Assembly: GCF_024054565.1 (NCBI RefSeq)
Contig: NZ_JAMXLR010000092.1
Coordinates: 248,001 to 312,000, forward strand
From: Aeoliella straminimaris
Lineage (GTDB): Bacteria > Planctomycetota > Planctomycetia > Pirellulales > Lacipirellulaceae
Reading direction: 5' to 3'
Length of the DNA stretch: 64,000 nucleotides
In this document: piece by piece, positions 17,939-27,532 of the stretch
Numbering within the stretch: position 1 is the stretch's first letter
Layout: each line of letters opens with the position of its first letter
Program-made: the position numbers and the translations under genes
The notes under the pieces: generated by a model
Database searches by the model: none
Seen by the model: the letters and a program-made list of their open reading frames with translations, nothing else
What the model was told of the DNA's origin: nothing

Positions 17939-19393
17939 ATGTCGTCCCCTCCCCAAGCTAGGCCGGTCTCAGCTGCTGTCCGTCAGCGGCTGCAGCAGTT
18001 GTTCGAACACGGCAAGAAAAGCCTGGACAAGGGAGACTTTCAGTACGCCCACGACATGTTCGCCCAGTGTGTGTCCGAGGATCCGGCGAACCTGGTTTAC
18101 TTGCAGCACCTGCGGGCGAACCTGGCACGCAAGCACCCCGAAGCCAAGAAGAGCTCGCTGTTCGGCGGCAGCCGCAAACTCAAGACGGCCCGCAGTGCGT
18201 TGTCGAAGGCCATCGACAAGGGCGACTGGGATGCTGCCTTTGCCGCTGGCTGCGAGGCGCTCGACCACGGGCCGAACGACGTGACGACGCTGCTCGACCT
18301 GGCCCGAGCTTCTGCCGAATTGGGTGCTACTGAGTGCCAACTGTACTACCTGAAGTGGGCCCTCGATGCCGAGCCCAAGCACGAACAAGCCAACCGCCAG
18401 GCCGCCGATGCGCTGGCCGCCGTGGGGCAGTTCGAGCAAGCCATCGCGTGCCTGAAGCGGGTGCAGGAGATTAAGCCGCAGGATCACATGGTTGCCAAGA
18501 CCATCTCGCGGATGAGCGTCGAACAGACCATTCAGAAGGGTGGCTACAACCAGGAGCTGCTCCGTAAGGGGTCCAGCGAATCGGCCACGCCCGATGCCGA
18601 TGCGAGCAGCATGCTGCACCAGGCCCATCCTGCGCCCGAGCCCGAGGCGGCGGAAGAAGCTCTGGCAGCCGAGCCAGCCAAGTCGCGCGAGAAGCAGTTG
18701 CTGGAGCAGATTCGCTTGTACCCAGCCGAGTTGGAGAACTACCGCGAGCTGGCCGACGAGTACACGCAGGACGAACGCTACCGCGACGCTGAGCGAGTGC
18801 TGCAAAAAGCGCTGACCGTCTCCAGTGGCGACCTTGATCTCCGCGAGCGGCTCGAAGAGGCGCAGATTCGCCGCCTGCGACAGCAGACCGAAGTGGCCGA
18901 CCGCCGTGCCGAGAGCGAGGGAACCGACGAAGCCCGCAAGCTCGCCCGCAAAATGCACGCCCAGGCCAACCAGGTCGAGCTCGAGGTGTTTGCCGCTCGG
19001 GCGGAGCGAAACCCCGGCAATCTGACCTTTCAATATGAGCTCGGTTTGCGGCTCAAGCGGGCTGGGAAGTTCCGCGAGGCGATTCAGGCCCTGCAGGCGG
19101 CCCGGGCGGATAACCGCCGGCTGGCCGATACCCAGCTGCATTTGGGCGAATGCTTCCAGAAAATCGAGCAATTTCGCCTGGCTATGAGCAGCTACGAGGC
19201 GGCTGTGGCCGCCGCCACGGACCCCAGTACCGACCTGCACAAGCTGGCCCGCTACCGGGCTGGGGTGCTGGCCATGGGGTTGGGCGAGCTGGATAAGGCC
19301 GAAAAACACCTCACCGAGCTGGCCGCCGCCGATTTTGGCTACCGGGATGTCGCTGACCGGCTGGACAAACTCGGCCAGATGCGAAATACTTAG
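17939..19393 (+). CDS. TPR-repeat protein
   Basis: 484 residues from ATG 17939 (no clear ribosome binding site). No signal peptide. Tetratricopeptide-like helical pairs are visible from about residue 20 (FEHGKKSLDKGDFQYAHDMFAQCVSEDP) onward, again around LDHGPNDVTTLLDLARA, FEQAIACLKRVQEIKP, YRDAERVLQKAL and FREAIQALQAAR. A low-complexity linker rich in Pro and Glu separates the two TPR blocks. A cytoplasmic scaffold role is inference. It is followed 83 bp later by rpsT. Confidence 0.8.
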   Translation: MSSPPQARPVSAAVRQRLQQLFEHGKKSLDKGDFQYAHDMFAQCVSEDPANLVYLQHLRANLARKHPEAKKSSLFGGSRKLKTARSALSKAIDKGDWDAAFAAGCEALDHGPNDVTTLLDLARASAELGATECQLYYLKWALDAEPKHEQANRQAADALAAVGQFEQAIACLKRVQEIKPQDHMVAKTISRMSVEQTIQKGGYNQELLRKGSSESATPDADASSMLHQAHPAPEPEAAEEALAAEPAKSREKQLLEQIRLYPAELENYRELADEYTQDERYRDAERVLQKALTVSSGDLDLRERLEEAQIRRLRQQTEVADRRAESEGTDEARKLARKMHAQANQVELEVFAARAERNPGNLTFQYELGLRLKRAGKFREAIQALQAARADNRRLADTQLHLGECFQKIEQFRLAMSSYEAAVAAATDPSTDLHKLARYRAGVLAMGLGELDKAEKHLTELAAADFGYRDVADRLDKLGQMRNT

Positions 19394-19476
19394 CGATTCG
19401 CCACTTTTCTCATTTGCCGAGAGGGGTGGGCGGTTCCCGAGTCAATGGATTCAAGCGTCCCCACGGTCCCGAACAA

Positions 19477-19743
19477 ATGCCAAATTCCGAAAGTGCCAAG
19501 AAGCGGCTTCGCCAGAACGAAACCCGCAACGCCCACAACCGTGCCGTCAAGTCGAACGTCCGGACCAAGATCCGCAAGGTTCGCGCCGCTGTGGCTGCCG
19601 GCAACGTCGAAGAGAGCGAGACCGCTTTCCGCGATGCCGCCAAGAAGCTCGACCAGGCTGCCGCCAAGCGGGTGATTCATCCCAACGCCGCAGCACGCAC
19701 CAAGAGCCGCTTGTCGAAGGCCGTCAAAGGCATCAAAGGTTAA
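19477..19743 (+). CDS. rpsT: 30S ribosomal protein S20
   Basis: Binds 16S rRNA in the body of the small subunit. The 88-residue product begins MPNSESAKKRLRQNETRNAHN, which is characteristic, and is rich in Lys, Arg and Ala; the helical segments and the C-terminal HPNAAARTKSRLSKAVK are typical. Start ATG 19477; an in-frame start at 19414 adds non-homologous sequence. Single gene, downstream of the TPR gene and convergent with pyrK. Confidence 0.95.
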   Translation: MPNSESAKKRLRQNETRNAHNRAVKSNVRTKIRKVRAAVAAGNVEESETAFRDAAKKLDQAAAKRVIHPNAAARTKSRLSKAVKGIKG

Positions 19744-19768
19744 TTCCGGCTCACGGAATAGCGGATGA

Positions 19769-19798
19769 CGAACGGGGCCAGGTCGATTGGCCCGTTCG
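19769..19798. terminator. Hairpin between rpsT and pyrK, possible bidirectional terminator
   Basis: CGAACGGGGCCA at 19769 pairs with TGGCCCGTTCG ending at 19798 with one bulged G. The two genes converge here, so it can end both. There is no T-run on either side, so it is weak or Rho-assisted. Confidence 0.4.
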
Positions 19799-19808
19799 CA
19801 TCGGTCAT

Positions 19809-20663
19809 TTACCACTCGATGGCTTGCGCGTCGAACACAGGACCTTCGACGCAGGTGCGGCGATAGTCCCAGCTGCCGTCCGGTTGGCGGATCTTCGCCA
19901 CGCAGCTGAAGCAGATGCCGATGCCACACGCCATGGGCGTCTCTAGCGATACCTGGCACGGCACGCCGGCTGAGTGACACACCTCGGCCACTCGCTCCAT
20001 CATCACTTCGGGCCCACAGCACACGACCTGCCGCCGCTGGCCGGTGGTCTCCTCCAAGGTGTGGGCTAGCAGTTCCGTGACAAAGCCATGGTGGCCCACG
20101 CTGCCATCGTCGCTGGCCAGCTTCAAATCGATGCCGGCCGCGCGGAAGTCGGCTTCGCCCGCCACCAGATCGGCCGAGCGAACGCCATACAGCAGCGAAA
20201 CGTGCTGCGGCTGGTGGACGCTTCTGGCGGGCTGGCCATACGAGCGGCCCCCCAGATACTCCTTGCCTAGCGCGAGCATCGGTGTTTGGCCGATGCCGCC
20301 GGCGACCATGATCAACCGGTCGCACTCGGGCACTTCGAAACCGTTGCCCAGGGGGCCCCACACGTCGAGCATCTGGCCCGGTTGATAGCGCGCCAGCCGC
20401 GCAGTCATCTTGCCCATCACCAGGTAGACGATGTCGACCATCGCCGGCTGACCACTGGCATCGTCTACGGTGTCGTACAGAGCGAACGCTCGACCCAACA
20501 GCGGATCGTCATTGCCGGCCAGCTTGAGCATCAGAAACTGCCCAGGCACCACCTGCCGAGCGATCTGGGGACACTCGATCCGCACCCGATAGGTTCGCGT
20601 CGCCAGTTGGACGTTCTCGACCACAGGGACCGAAGTGGAAACAGCTTCTAAGGCGAAAGGCAT
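19809..20663 (-). CDS. pyrK: Dihydroorotate dehydrogenase electron transfer subunit (PyrK type)
   Basis: Ferredoxin-reductase-like FAD/[2Fe-2S] subunit that passes electrons from dihydroorotate dehydrogenase B to NAD. FAD-binding phrases GQFLMLK and RAFALYD occupy the first 70 residues, then a nucleotide-binding VAGGIGQTPMLAL and the C-terminal iron-sulfur motif with Cys246, Cys251, Cys254 and Cys271 (CGIGICFSC spaced 16 residues from the last Cys). 284 residues, usual length. No pyrD is in the window. Start ATG 20663; no clear ribosome binding site. Short ATGACGAA repeats occupy the spacer just upstream. Confidence 0.88.
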   Translation of the reverse strand: MPFALEAVSTSVPVVENVQLATRTYRVRIECPQIARQVVPGQFLMLKLAGNDDPLLGRAFALYDTVDDASGQPAMVDIVYLVMGKMTARLARYQPGQMLDVWGPLGNGFEVPECDRLIMVAGGIGQTPMLALGKEYLGGRSYGQPARSVHQPQHVSLLYGVRSADLVAGEADFRAAGIDLKLASDDGSVGHHGFVTELLAHTLEETTGQRRQVVCCGPEVMMERVAEVCHSAGVPCQVSLETPMACGIGICFSCVAKIRQPDGSWDYRRTCVEGPVFDAQAIEW

Positions 20664-20736
20664 AGCTGGGTAATGACGAAGTTCTGAATGACGAATGACG
20701 AACGCTGTTTATTCACCCGCGGCTAGCGCCGTCGGC

Positions 20737-21852
20737 TCACATACCGGCTACCTTCTTCAAGTCTTTTACTTCTTGCGGCGTGAGCTTGCGATAGCTGCCC
20801 TCTGGCATTTCCCCCAGCCGTACGGGGCCGACGGCCACGCGTACCAGGCGTTGTACCTTGTGGCCCACGGCGGCCAGCATGCGGCGGATTTCGCGGTTGC
20901 GGCCTTCGGCCAGCACGATTTCGAGCACCGACGATTGCTTGCGGCGACTCTTGATTTTGGCCCGCACCACTTTCGCCTTGCCCTCGGCGAAGTACACGCC
21001 TTTTTGCAGTTGCTTGAGCACATCGGGCTCGGGCAGGCCGGCCACTTGCACGTTGTAGATCTTCTCCACGCCGTGACTGGGGTGAGTGAGGCGGTTGGCC
21101 AACTCGCCGTCGTTGGTCACCAGGATCAAGCCCTCACTCGCCATGTCGAGCCGGCCGACGTTGTACAAACGTCCCAGGCTGGGCGGAAGCAGATCGATCA
21201 CCCGCGGCCGGCCACTCGGGTCGTTGGCCGTGCTGACGACGCCGTTCGGCTTGTGCACCGCGAAGTAGGCTTTCTTGGGCTTCGGCAATGGCTCGCCATC
21301 GACATGCACGTCTTGCTCGGCGAGGTCGACTCGCGTGCCGAGTTCGGTCACCACCTCGCCATCGACCTGCACGCGACCCTCGCGAATAAACTCCTCGCAC
21401 TCCCGCCGACTGGCAACGCCCGCGGCGGCCAGCAACTTCTGCAGTCGCTCGCCCGGTTGATCGCTGATGCGGGGCGCGGCCCTGCGCGATGGCCGCTTCT
21501 TCGGTCCGCCGGTGGACTTGCCTCCGCCGTATTTCTTGGGGCCGCTCTTGGGTCCACCCTGCTGGCCGCCGCCTTTCTTAGGCGGTCCCTTTTTGGCGGT
21601 CTTGGTCGTCTTTTTCGCGGGACCCTTCTTGGCGGGCTTTTTCTTACCTTTGGCGGAACCCTGCTTTACGCCTTTCTTCGGAGCTCCTTTGGGGCCCTTC
21701 TTGGGCGCGGACTTTTTTTGTCCGGCTGCGTTGGTCGATCGGCGTTGTTGGCGTTTAGCGGGCACGTAGGGCAGTGGGGTTAAGGGGAGAGTTAGAGTGC
21801 GAGGGGGGAATTCAGGTCGTTTTTGGTACAACTCTAGGGGAACAACATTCAT
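20737..21852 (-). CDS. rluB: RluB/RsuA-family pseudouridine synthase with Lys-rich N-terminal extension
   Basis: Isomerises a uridine in rRNA. A short S4 RNA-binding domain (ERLQKLLAAAGVASRRECEEFIREGRVQVDG) is followed by the catalytic domain with GRLDMASEGLILVTNDG holding the active-site Asp and the RNREIRRMLAAVGHKVQRL block. Before the S4 domain there is an unusual run of about 100 residues of Lys/Pro/Gly (KKPAKKGPAKK), like the basic tails in other planctomycete ribosome-associated proteins. The start at ATG 21852 is uncertain: starts at 21936 or inside the Lys-rich part (GTG near 21767) are possible. Confidence 0.85.
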   Translation of the reverse strand: MNVVPLELYQKRPEFPPRTLTLPLTPLPYVPAKRQQRRSTNAAGQKKSAPKKGPKGAPKKGVKQGSAKGKKKPAKKGPAKKTTKTAKKGPPKKGGGQQGGPKSGPKKYGGGKSTGGPKKRPSRRAAPRISDQPGERLQKLLAAAGVASRRECEEFIREGRVQVDGEVVTELGTRVDLAEQDVHVDGEPLPKPKKAYFAVHKPNGVVSTANDPSGRPRVIDLLPPSLGRLYNVGRLDMASEGLILVTNDGELANRLTHPSHGVEKIYNVQVAGLPEPDVLKQLQKGVYFAEGKAKVVRAKIKSRRKQSSVLEIVLAEGRNREIRRMLAAVGHKVQRLVRVAVGPVRLGEMPEGSYRKLTPQEVKDLKKVAGM

Positions 21853-21999
21853 GGGCCCAAAACTCCCCTGGGGGATTAGCCCCCCCAGAGCGAAACCCCC
21901 TTGTTTTACCGAGTGTTTTCGTCCGCATCGACCCAAAACTCTCGGAGTTGTTCCCCAGGGTTAACCGCAGTTGTGACCAATAACCCTGGCCCAAAACTC
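21837..21999. repeat. Cluster of short direct and inverted repeats upstream of rluB
   Basis: CCCAAAACTC occurs three times, at 21856, 21932 and 21990. GGGGAACAAC at 21837-21846 is the reverse complement of GTTGTTCCCC at 21947-21956, and a CTGGGGG/CCCCCAG hairpin is centred near 21880. This density is not accounted for by coding sequence; an operator or remnant of a small repeat is possible. Confidence 0.5.
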
Positions 22000-22145
22000 T
22001 GAGCCAGCAGGCCACCGAGTTCTGTAAAGCCGTTCACCCCGGATTATAGCGGAATTGGGTGTGCGTTTTTAGAGGCTTGGGAGAGAGAAGGTTATCTATC
22101 ATATGTAACGTGGCGTGAGAGCCTTCGACATCTGCATGGAGACCA

Positions 22146-22973
22146 ATGGATACTCCCCGGAGATACCGAGTACGCAGCCTGCTGATCGCGGCGGCCGTGT
22201 TATCCCTGTTGTTGGGGGCGTGGCGGTGGTACTGCTTCGGAAAGCTCCACCACCAGTCTTTTGATTTGGGTGACCAGTACGAGCTGCGGATCTACCGGTC
22301 GGTGCAAAGCTTCTCGGGGGGCAGCTACAAGCAGCTCTATTACTCCATCTATAGGGACGGACAAAAGGTTGTTCCACCCACGATCTTCGCCCGGTGGCAC
22401 CAATATCCGTTTACGGCTCGATTCGACCTGGTGCATAGTGCTGACGGGAGCATGGCCATTTTATGCGAGAAGTGCAGTCGCGTGTCCTTGTCCGACTCGG
22501 ACTTGAACGGCAAATCTCTTTCAACCTGTCTGGTTTCGTACTGCGGTCTGTTGACTCTGAGGTCCGACCCCGCGACAACTTCTGACTCGAGGCAGATCGA
22601 ATCACTTCCAGTAGAGAAGGCTGTTGAACAGGTCGCTCACTGGAATGACGGTGATATTGCCCCACTTCTCAATAGGGTCGAGTCGGTCGACGTGAAAGGG
22701 ACCGCCCTTTCCGCAGCCACTGCCAAGAAGCTTACCGCGTTACCCGGCCTCGGGAGAGTCGGATTCTCGGCGTTGGCTCAGCCTATTTCCAAGCAGACAC
22801 TGTGGGTGCTACTAAGCCTGCCAGCCATTAAGTCCATCTATCTCAATGACGCCACATTAAAGGCGATCCAGCCAGAGTTGGTACTCGAGATGAAGCGAGC
22901 ATTCCCTGCCGCCAAAGTATATTATTACGACATCGCCGATGACTGGACGCGCGATTTGCTGGAGGAAAACTGA
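22146..22973 (+). CDS. Membrane-anchored hypothetical protein, 275 aa
   Basis: ATG 22146 with GGAG at 22138-22141. A single N-terminal membrane segment (residues 11-29, VRSLLIAAAVLSLLLGAWRW) after a basic start, then about 245 residues facing outward or inward without a domain I know. The last third has leucine-rich text (TALPGLGRVGFSALAQPISK, LSLPAIKSIYLNDATL) resembling a partial leucine-rich-repeat-like fold. The 'RSLLIAA.LS.LLG.WRW' style of anchor is common in planctomycete proteins. Confidence 0.65.
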   Translation: MDTPRRYRVRSLLIAAAVLSLLLGAWRWYCFGKLHHQSFDLGDQYELRIYRSVQSFSGGSYKQLYYSIYRDGQKVVPPTIFARWHQYPFTARFDLVHSADGSMAILCEKCSRVSLSDSDLNGKSLSTCLVSYCGLLTLRSDPATTSDSRQIESLPVEKAVEQVAHWNDGDIAPLLNRVESVDVKGTALSAATAKKLTALPGLGRVGFSALAQPISKQTLWVLLSLPAIKSIYLNDATLKAIQPELVLEMKRAFPAAKVYYYDIADDWTRDLLEEN

Positions 22974-23629
22974 GGCTATTTCTTCAGGCTTCAGCAGCAT
23001 CGTCGTCTTCGTTTGCTCTGGTCTCTCCTGTTAGATAGGAAACTACGGCCCAATTGCGGTCTCGGCCCTGCTCCGGCTAATGGCGATTCGCCTCCTCGAC
23101 CGCTTCCAAATCCCATTCTCACCCCAGGGCAGCATTTGGACTCGTGTTACTCGTCCACATTCGCCCTGGGCTAAGATGAATTGCCCCTTCAGGGCAGAGT
23201 TTGGACCACGCAGCCAACTCGATTATCCGTGTCCATCGGTGTTGTTTCGTGGCGGAATACCCAAACATGGCCCATCGGACCAACTCCGTCGCAACGCGGT
23301 GGCCCCAGACGAAAAATCCCTGGAAAACACCAATCGTGACGGGCGATGGCGGCGGTTAGCGGTAATATGCTAGGTTCGAGGTACACACTCTGGCCGAACG
23401 GGGTTTGCGGTCGGGGAATATTGCCCGGTGGGTCTTGTTGGGACCGCCGGGAGGATAGGCAATTTCGGTCCGCGGTGCCGTTGGCTCAGATTGATGGGGC
23501 ATCCCTAGTCGACTAGGATGGAGCGGAATGTGGGAGCGTGAAGCTCCATCACAACAAGGGTGCTTTCCCAGTGTCCACCCAGGTGCGGCGGATGCAGGGA
23601 GTGCCTGGTGCCAGAGTTCGGGGGAAAGC
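22974..23629. other. 655-bp region without a recognisable gene
   Basis: Follows the previous gene and precedes the DnaJ-like gene. Frames here are short and lack ribosome binding sites. The stretch 23115-23220 has two related blocks (AGGGCAGCATTTGGAC and AGGGCAGAGTTTGGAC) about 80 bp apart with an inverted partner CGCCCTGGG between them. Confidence 0.45.
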
Positions 23630-25777
23630 ATGGGCGCCGAAAATACATCGGATTTCGATCCCTACTATAAGTGGCTTGGTATTCCGGCCAGCGATCAGCC
23701 GCCGAATCACTATCGGCTGTTGGGGATCGAGCTGTTCGAAGACGACGTCGAAGTCATCACGGCGGCCGCCGATCGACAAATGGGGCACGTCAAGGCGTTT
23801 GCCACCGGCAAGTATGGCGCGTACTCGCAGTTGCTGCTCAACGAACTGGCCAAGGCGCGGGTTTGCCTGCTGAATGAGAAGCTCAAGCCCATTTATGACA
23901 GGCAACTCAAGAAGCTTGCCGCGGCTGAGGCCGCCGCTGCGGCGCCCGCACCGCAACCACAACCTCCATCTCAAGCGACGTCCGCCCAACAGCGTGCGAC
24001 TCCTGCCGCTACATCGGCCGTCGACGAGTCGCTGGAAACCATCGCTGTGGTGGCGCGACATCCGCGACGCAAGAAGCGGCGTAGCCCGCTGTTGCTAAAT
24101 CTGGTGTTGCTGTTGGTGGTGATGCCGGCCGTGGCTTGGGGGGCTTGGAAGCTATTCGGCACCAAGGCATCGCCGGAGGTCAGTTCTCTTTCATCGGTTT
24201 CGTCTGAGTTGCCGTTGTCGGCAGAGAAATTGGGCGACAAAGAAAAGCCGGCCAGAGGTGGGGCAGGGCAGGACATTGCAATCCAGCAGAGTCTCGACGC
24301 GGGCTTCGAGCAAGCGACCGACCCGCCCACGCAGGCGGGTACGCAGCGGCCGACCACGGGTGGCGGACAGCCGGGTGGCGTCGGCCAGGCTGCTACGAGT
24401 CGTCCGCCTTTTGGCAGCGGATCGGCGTTTGGTAGCCAACCAGTCAGGTCGAACACCACTTCGTCCAGTTCCTCGCCATTCAATGGGTTGAGCACTTCCC
24501 GGTCAACCACTTCGCCATCGACTGCGTCGCAGCCTTCCACCGTACGCGTGCAGCCCACGAATCGTTCCGTTGAATTGGCCCGCAACGATCCGCGCCGGAC
24601 GTTGTCGTCGTTGATGCGTAGCCGCACCCCAGCGACGATGCCCACCGCCGTGTCACTGGGCGATCAACTGGAGGCCCCGGTACCGATTTGTGAGTATCGC
24701 GAGTTGGGGGGCGTGCCCGACCTGCAGTTGGAATTGCTGGTGCCCGACTTCGTGACTCGCACCAAGAGCAACCTGCTACTGTGCCAGGACCCGGAGGCCG
24801 ACAACGCCGGGCGGTGGTTGGTGTTTGACGAGTCGGGGCCGACGGCTCGGCTGATTGAGGAGGAAAGCAAGTTGGATGCAGCCGTGCCGGTGGGCGAGTT
24901 TCGCGCTGAGGACGGCACCCTGTCGTTTGCATGGCTCGCAGGCGGGGAGGACCAGAACAAAGTCGATCGCCTGCAACACTGCGTGTTGCGTACGAACTCA
25001 GCGGGTCGGGTGAACCACGTGCAGTTGAGAATGCCGGTGGAGGATCCGGAGTACGTCACGATTGGAGATTGGCGGGAACCGCACGAGGTGGATGTGCCGC
25101 TGGATTCGTTGCCCAATTGCCCTCCCAGTAGCGAGCTGCGATTGCGGGTGTTTCTGAGCAGCGATTTTCCCCGTACCAGAACGGTCACTGGCGACCAGCA
25201 GCGGTTGGGAGAGAAGGAGGACCTGCTGCTGTCATTCGCTTCCGCAGACTACGCTGGCTTTGCCGTAAACTGGGAGATGAAGGGGCGGATTCTCGAATTC
25301 ACCTCAGCGCCCGGTTTTCGGCTGCTGGCTTTGCCCAACGAGCTTCAGATGCTTTCCGCCGGCCAAATCGACAAGGCCGAGAAACGCCTGCAGGGTGAGA
25401 AGCGTTCGACCGAGCGCGAGCTTCAGCGGAGGACGAGGCAACACCCTCAACTCACCCGAAACGTGACAGCGGCTCGTAATCTCAACATCACGCTCCCCGG
25501 TGGAGGTACGACCGTTCAACTTCGCAATCGCAAGAACGCCGCCATCGCCGAAGCGACGGCCCAAGTTACCGCCAACAATAACCGCATCAACGCCCTCCGC
25601 GAGTATCTCCGCTTGATTGACCAGGACGTCAAGTCGCGATTGCCAGCCATACGGAGACTTGCCCGGCAGATCGATGGCGTGGCACAAGTTGGCTACGAAC
25701 TCTACGTACCGGTGGGGACGCAGCAGCTGGTGATTTACCGCAAAGGCAGGCCGGCCGCCGAAACGGCGCTGCGTTAG
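23630..25777 (+). CDS. Planctomycete DnaJ-like N-terminal domain membrane protein
   Basis: 715 residues from ATG 23630 (GGGGGAAAG upstream). Residues 8-95 carry the N-terminal domain FDPYYKWLGIPASDQPPNHYRLLG..., a helical unit with DRQMGHV and YSQLLLNELAKARVCLL, which resembles a J-domain-like module found at the start of many planctomycete proteins of unknown role. A Pro/Ala linker follows, then a membrane segment at 153-176. The C-terminal 540 residues, probably outside the cytoplasm, start Ser/Thr-rich and end in a helical region (KRLQGEKRSTERELQRRTRQ and ITLPGGGTTVQLRNRKNAA). Confidence 0.8.
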   Translation: MGAENTSDFDPYYKWLGIPASDQPPNHYRLLGIELFEDDVEVITAAADRQMGHVKAFATGKYGAYSQLLLNELAKARVCLLNEKLKPIYDRQLKKLAAAEAAAAAPAPQPQPPSQATSAQQRATPAATSAVDESLETIAVVARHPRRKKRRSPLLLNLVLLLVVMPAVAWGAWKLFGTKASPEVSSLSSVSSELPLSAEKLGDKEKPARGGAGQDIAIQQSLDAGFEQATDPPTQAGTQRPTTGGGQPGGVGQAATSRPPFGSGSAFGSQPVRSNTTSSSSSPFNGLSTSRSTTSPSTASQPSTVRVQPTNRSVELARNDPRRTLSSLMRSRTPATMPTAVSLGDQLEAPVPICEYRELGGVPDLQLELLVPDFVTRTKSNLLLCQDPEADNAGRWLVFDESGPTARLIEEESKLDAAVPVGEFRAEDGTLSFAWLAGGEDQNKVDRLQHCVLRTNSAGRVNHVQLRMPVEDPEYVTIGDWREPHEVDVPLDSLPNCPPSSELRLRVFLSSDFPRTRTVTGDQQRLGEKEDLLLSFASADYAGFAVNWEMKGRILEFTSAPGFRLLALPNELQMLSAGQIDKAEKRLQGEKRSTERELQRRTRQHPQLTRNVTAARNLNITLPGGGTTVQLRNRKNAAIAEATAQVTANNNRINALREYLRLIDQDVKSRLPAIRRLARQIDGVAQVGYELYVPVGTQQLVIYRKGRPAAETALR

Positions 25778-25920
25778 CTCCCCGCGTACAGCACCGCATT
25801 CGGAACCCGGCCCCCGCGGCGGGGTTGGTGAACCAAGGCGATGCGACAACCTGTGTAGCCGCAGGGCATGTGCATGCGCGGCACTCGTTCGCGCGGTAAA
25901 CGGAGAATAAAAGGAACGGC

Positions 25921-26843
25921 ATGAAGAGTTTCGCGTTCAAGTTTCTAACGACATTCGTGGCGTTGTTGCTGGCACGTGCTACGCTCGCCACTGAGTACGA
26001 TCCGCTACAGGTCGACACGACGAACCTGCCCGAGCCCATTAATCTCACGGTGCAGGATACGAAGCGCGATCGCGAAATTCCTCTGCGGGTTTACCTGCCG
26101 GCCAGCGGCGAGGCCGCGCCGGTGCTGCTGTTCAGCCACGGGTTAGGTGGATCGCGGATGAACAACCCCTACTTGGGTGAGCATTGGGCCGGCCGCGGGT
26201 ACGCGGTGGTGTTCGTACAGCACGCCGGCAGCGACGAAACGGTGTGGCGCGATGCGCGGCCGCTGCGGAGGATGGCTGCCATGCGCTCGGCGGCCAGTGG
26301 CGAGAACTTCATGCTGCGAGTGCAGGACATTCCTGCCGTGCTCGATCGCCTGGCCCAGTGGAACGAAGGGACGAACGCCACGGCCGAAGCCAAACCATTG
26401 ACCGGACGTTTGGATCTGCAGCACGTGGGCATGTCGGGGCACTCCTTCGGAGCGATGACCACGCAGGCCGTGGCGGGGCAGGCTTTCTTAGGACGCGAGC
26501 CTTTGCCGAGGTGGAGTTGCCCTGGATGTTGCTGACCGGTACGCACGATGCCGGCCAGATTGGCAACCAGACACCCGAGAGCCGGCAACAGGTCTTTCCC
26601 GCGTTGCCGCCCGGCGATAAGTACCAGTTGGTGCTCGACGGGGCGGAGCACTCCGCCTTCAGCGACCGCGCGCTGCCGGGCGATCGCCAAACCCGCAACC
26701 CCAACCACCACCGCGCCATTCTGGCGGTCACCACCGCTTTTTGGGATACCTATTTGAAAGGCGACCAGCAGGCGCGAGCTTGGCTCGAGTCCGATGAGGT
26801 GCAGAAGGTGCTGGAAGTTGGCGACGCGTGGCAACGCAAGTAG
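25921..26843 (+). pseudogene. Frameshifted alpha/beta hydrolase (dienelactone-hydrolase-like)
   Basis: The first frame (ATG 25921) has a signal peptide, LFSHGLGGSR and the nucleophile elbow GMSGHSFGAM, then runs to a stop at 26535 after GQAFLG. The homologous sequence continues in another frame from about 26496 (RAFAEVELPWMLLTGTHD) through the acid residue in GTHDAG and the His in GAEHSAF to the stop at 26843. Compared with the family about 30-40 residues are missing between GQ and AF, so this is a deletion that broke the frame rather than a programmed shift. The sequence on both sides keeps coding character, so it is recent or an assembly error. Confidence 0.75.
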
Positions 26844-26944
26844 ATTTGCCTCTGGCTGGGAATCGGTGAAGATTCCGGGAACCCGGGCCACCGGCGGTGC
26901 GTCTGATCTCCGACGTTTTTCCTTTCTCTTACGGAGCCCCGGCC

Positions 26945-27433
26945 ATGAATCTCGCCCTGCTGCATCTCCTGGTGACCTTGACGATCGTGCCTGTCGCCCA
27001 GTTCGACGAACTTCCCAGTACGGGCGACGAACTTCCCCTGGGGGTAGAACAGGTTCGCGGTTCATTTCCTCCGCCGGCGGAGGGAGAGTCGTTTTCGCTG
27101 AATGGCCTGTGGCAGTTGAGCTGGGACGACACGGTGGGCCAGGAACTCACCGGCGACATCAAAACCTGCGACATTCGATTCCGCGTAATCGATGGCACAG
27201 TGGCCGGGCAGTTCGATGGACGGGTAGCCGGAACCTTGCGCGACGCGATCATCGACGGGCAACTTGTCGAGCACCAGGATGGCTATCTGCTCACGTTTCA
27301 GCAGCGCGAGTCGGGCTATATCTGCAGCTATCAGATTTGCTGGCCGGCTTCGAGCTCAATGACCGAAGTCGTGGGCGTGTGGCACGATACCAAGGGCCGC
27401 AGCGGCAATTTTTCGTTCCTGGGGTACCAATAG
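26945..27433 (+). CDS. Small secreted protein, 162 aa
   Basis: ATG 26945 with GGAG 8-12 bases upstream. Signal peptide MNLALLHLLVTLTIVPVAQ. The mature region is acidic with beta-strand-like text (LNGLWQLSWDDTVGQELTGDIK, TVAGQFDGRVAGTLRDAIIDGQL) that reads like a small beta-barrel binding domain, with a single CysXXX pair (ICSYQICW). No family recognised. Follows the broken hydrolase by 101 bp. Confidence 0.65.
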   Translation: MNLALLHLLVTLTIVPVAQFDELPSTGDELPLGVEQVRGSFPPPAEGESFSLNGLWQLSWDDTVGQELTGDIKTCDIRFRVIDGTVAGQFDGRVAGTLRDAIIDGQLVEHQDGYLLTFQQRESGYICSYQICWPASSSMTEVVGVWHDTKGRSGNFSFLGYQ

Positions 27434-27532
27434 CCTCTGCCAGCAGAAAACCGCAGCACCCTTGCCACGGCTCGGCGACACCGCCGATACTGCCAGTGTT
27501 CTCGTTCGATCTGGCAACCGCAGGAGCATGGC

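Noticed and set aside
26461..26535. Programmed frameshift in the hydrolase
   Set aside because: A slip would need only one or two bases, but 30-40 family residues are missing as well, and no slippery heptamer or pseudoknot is apparent.
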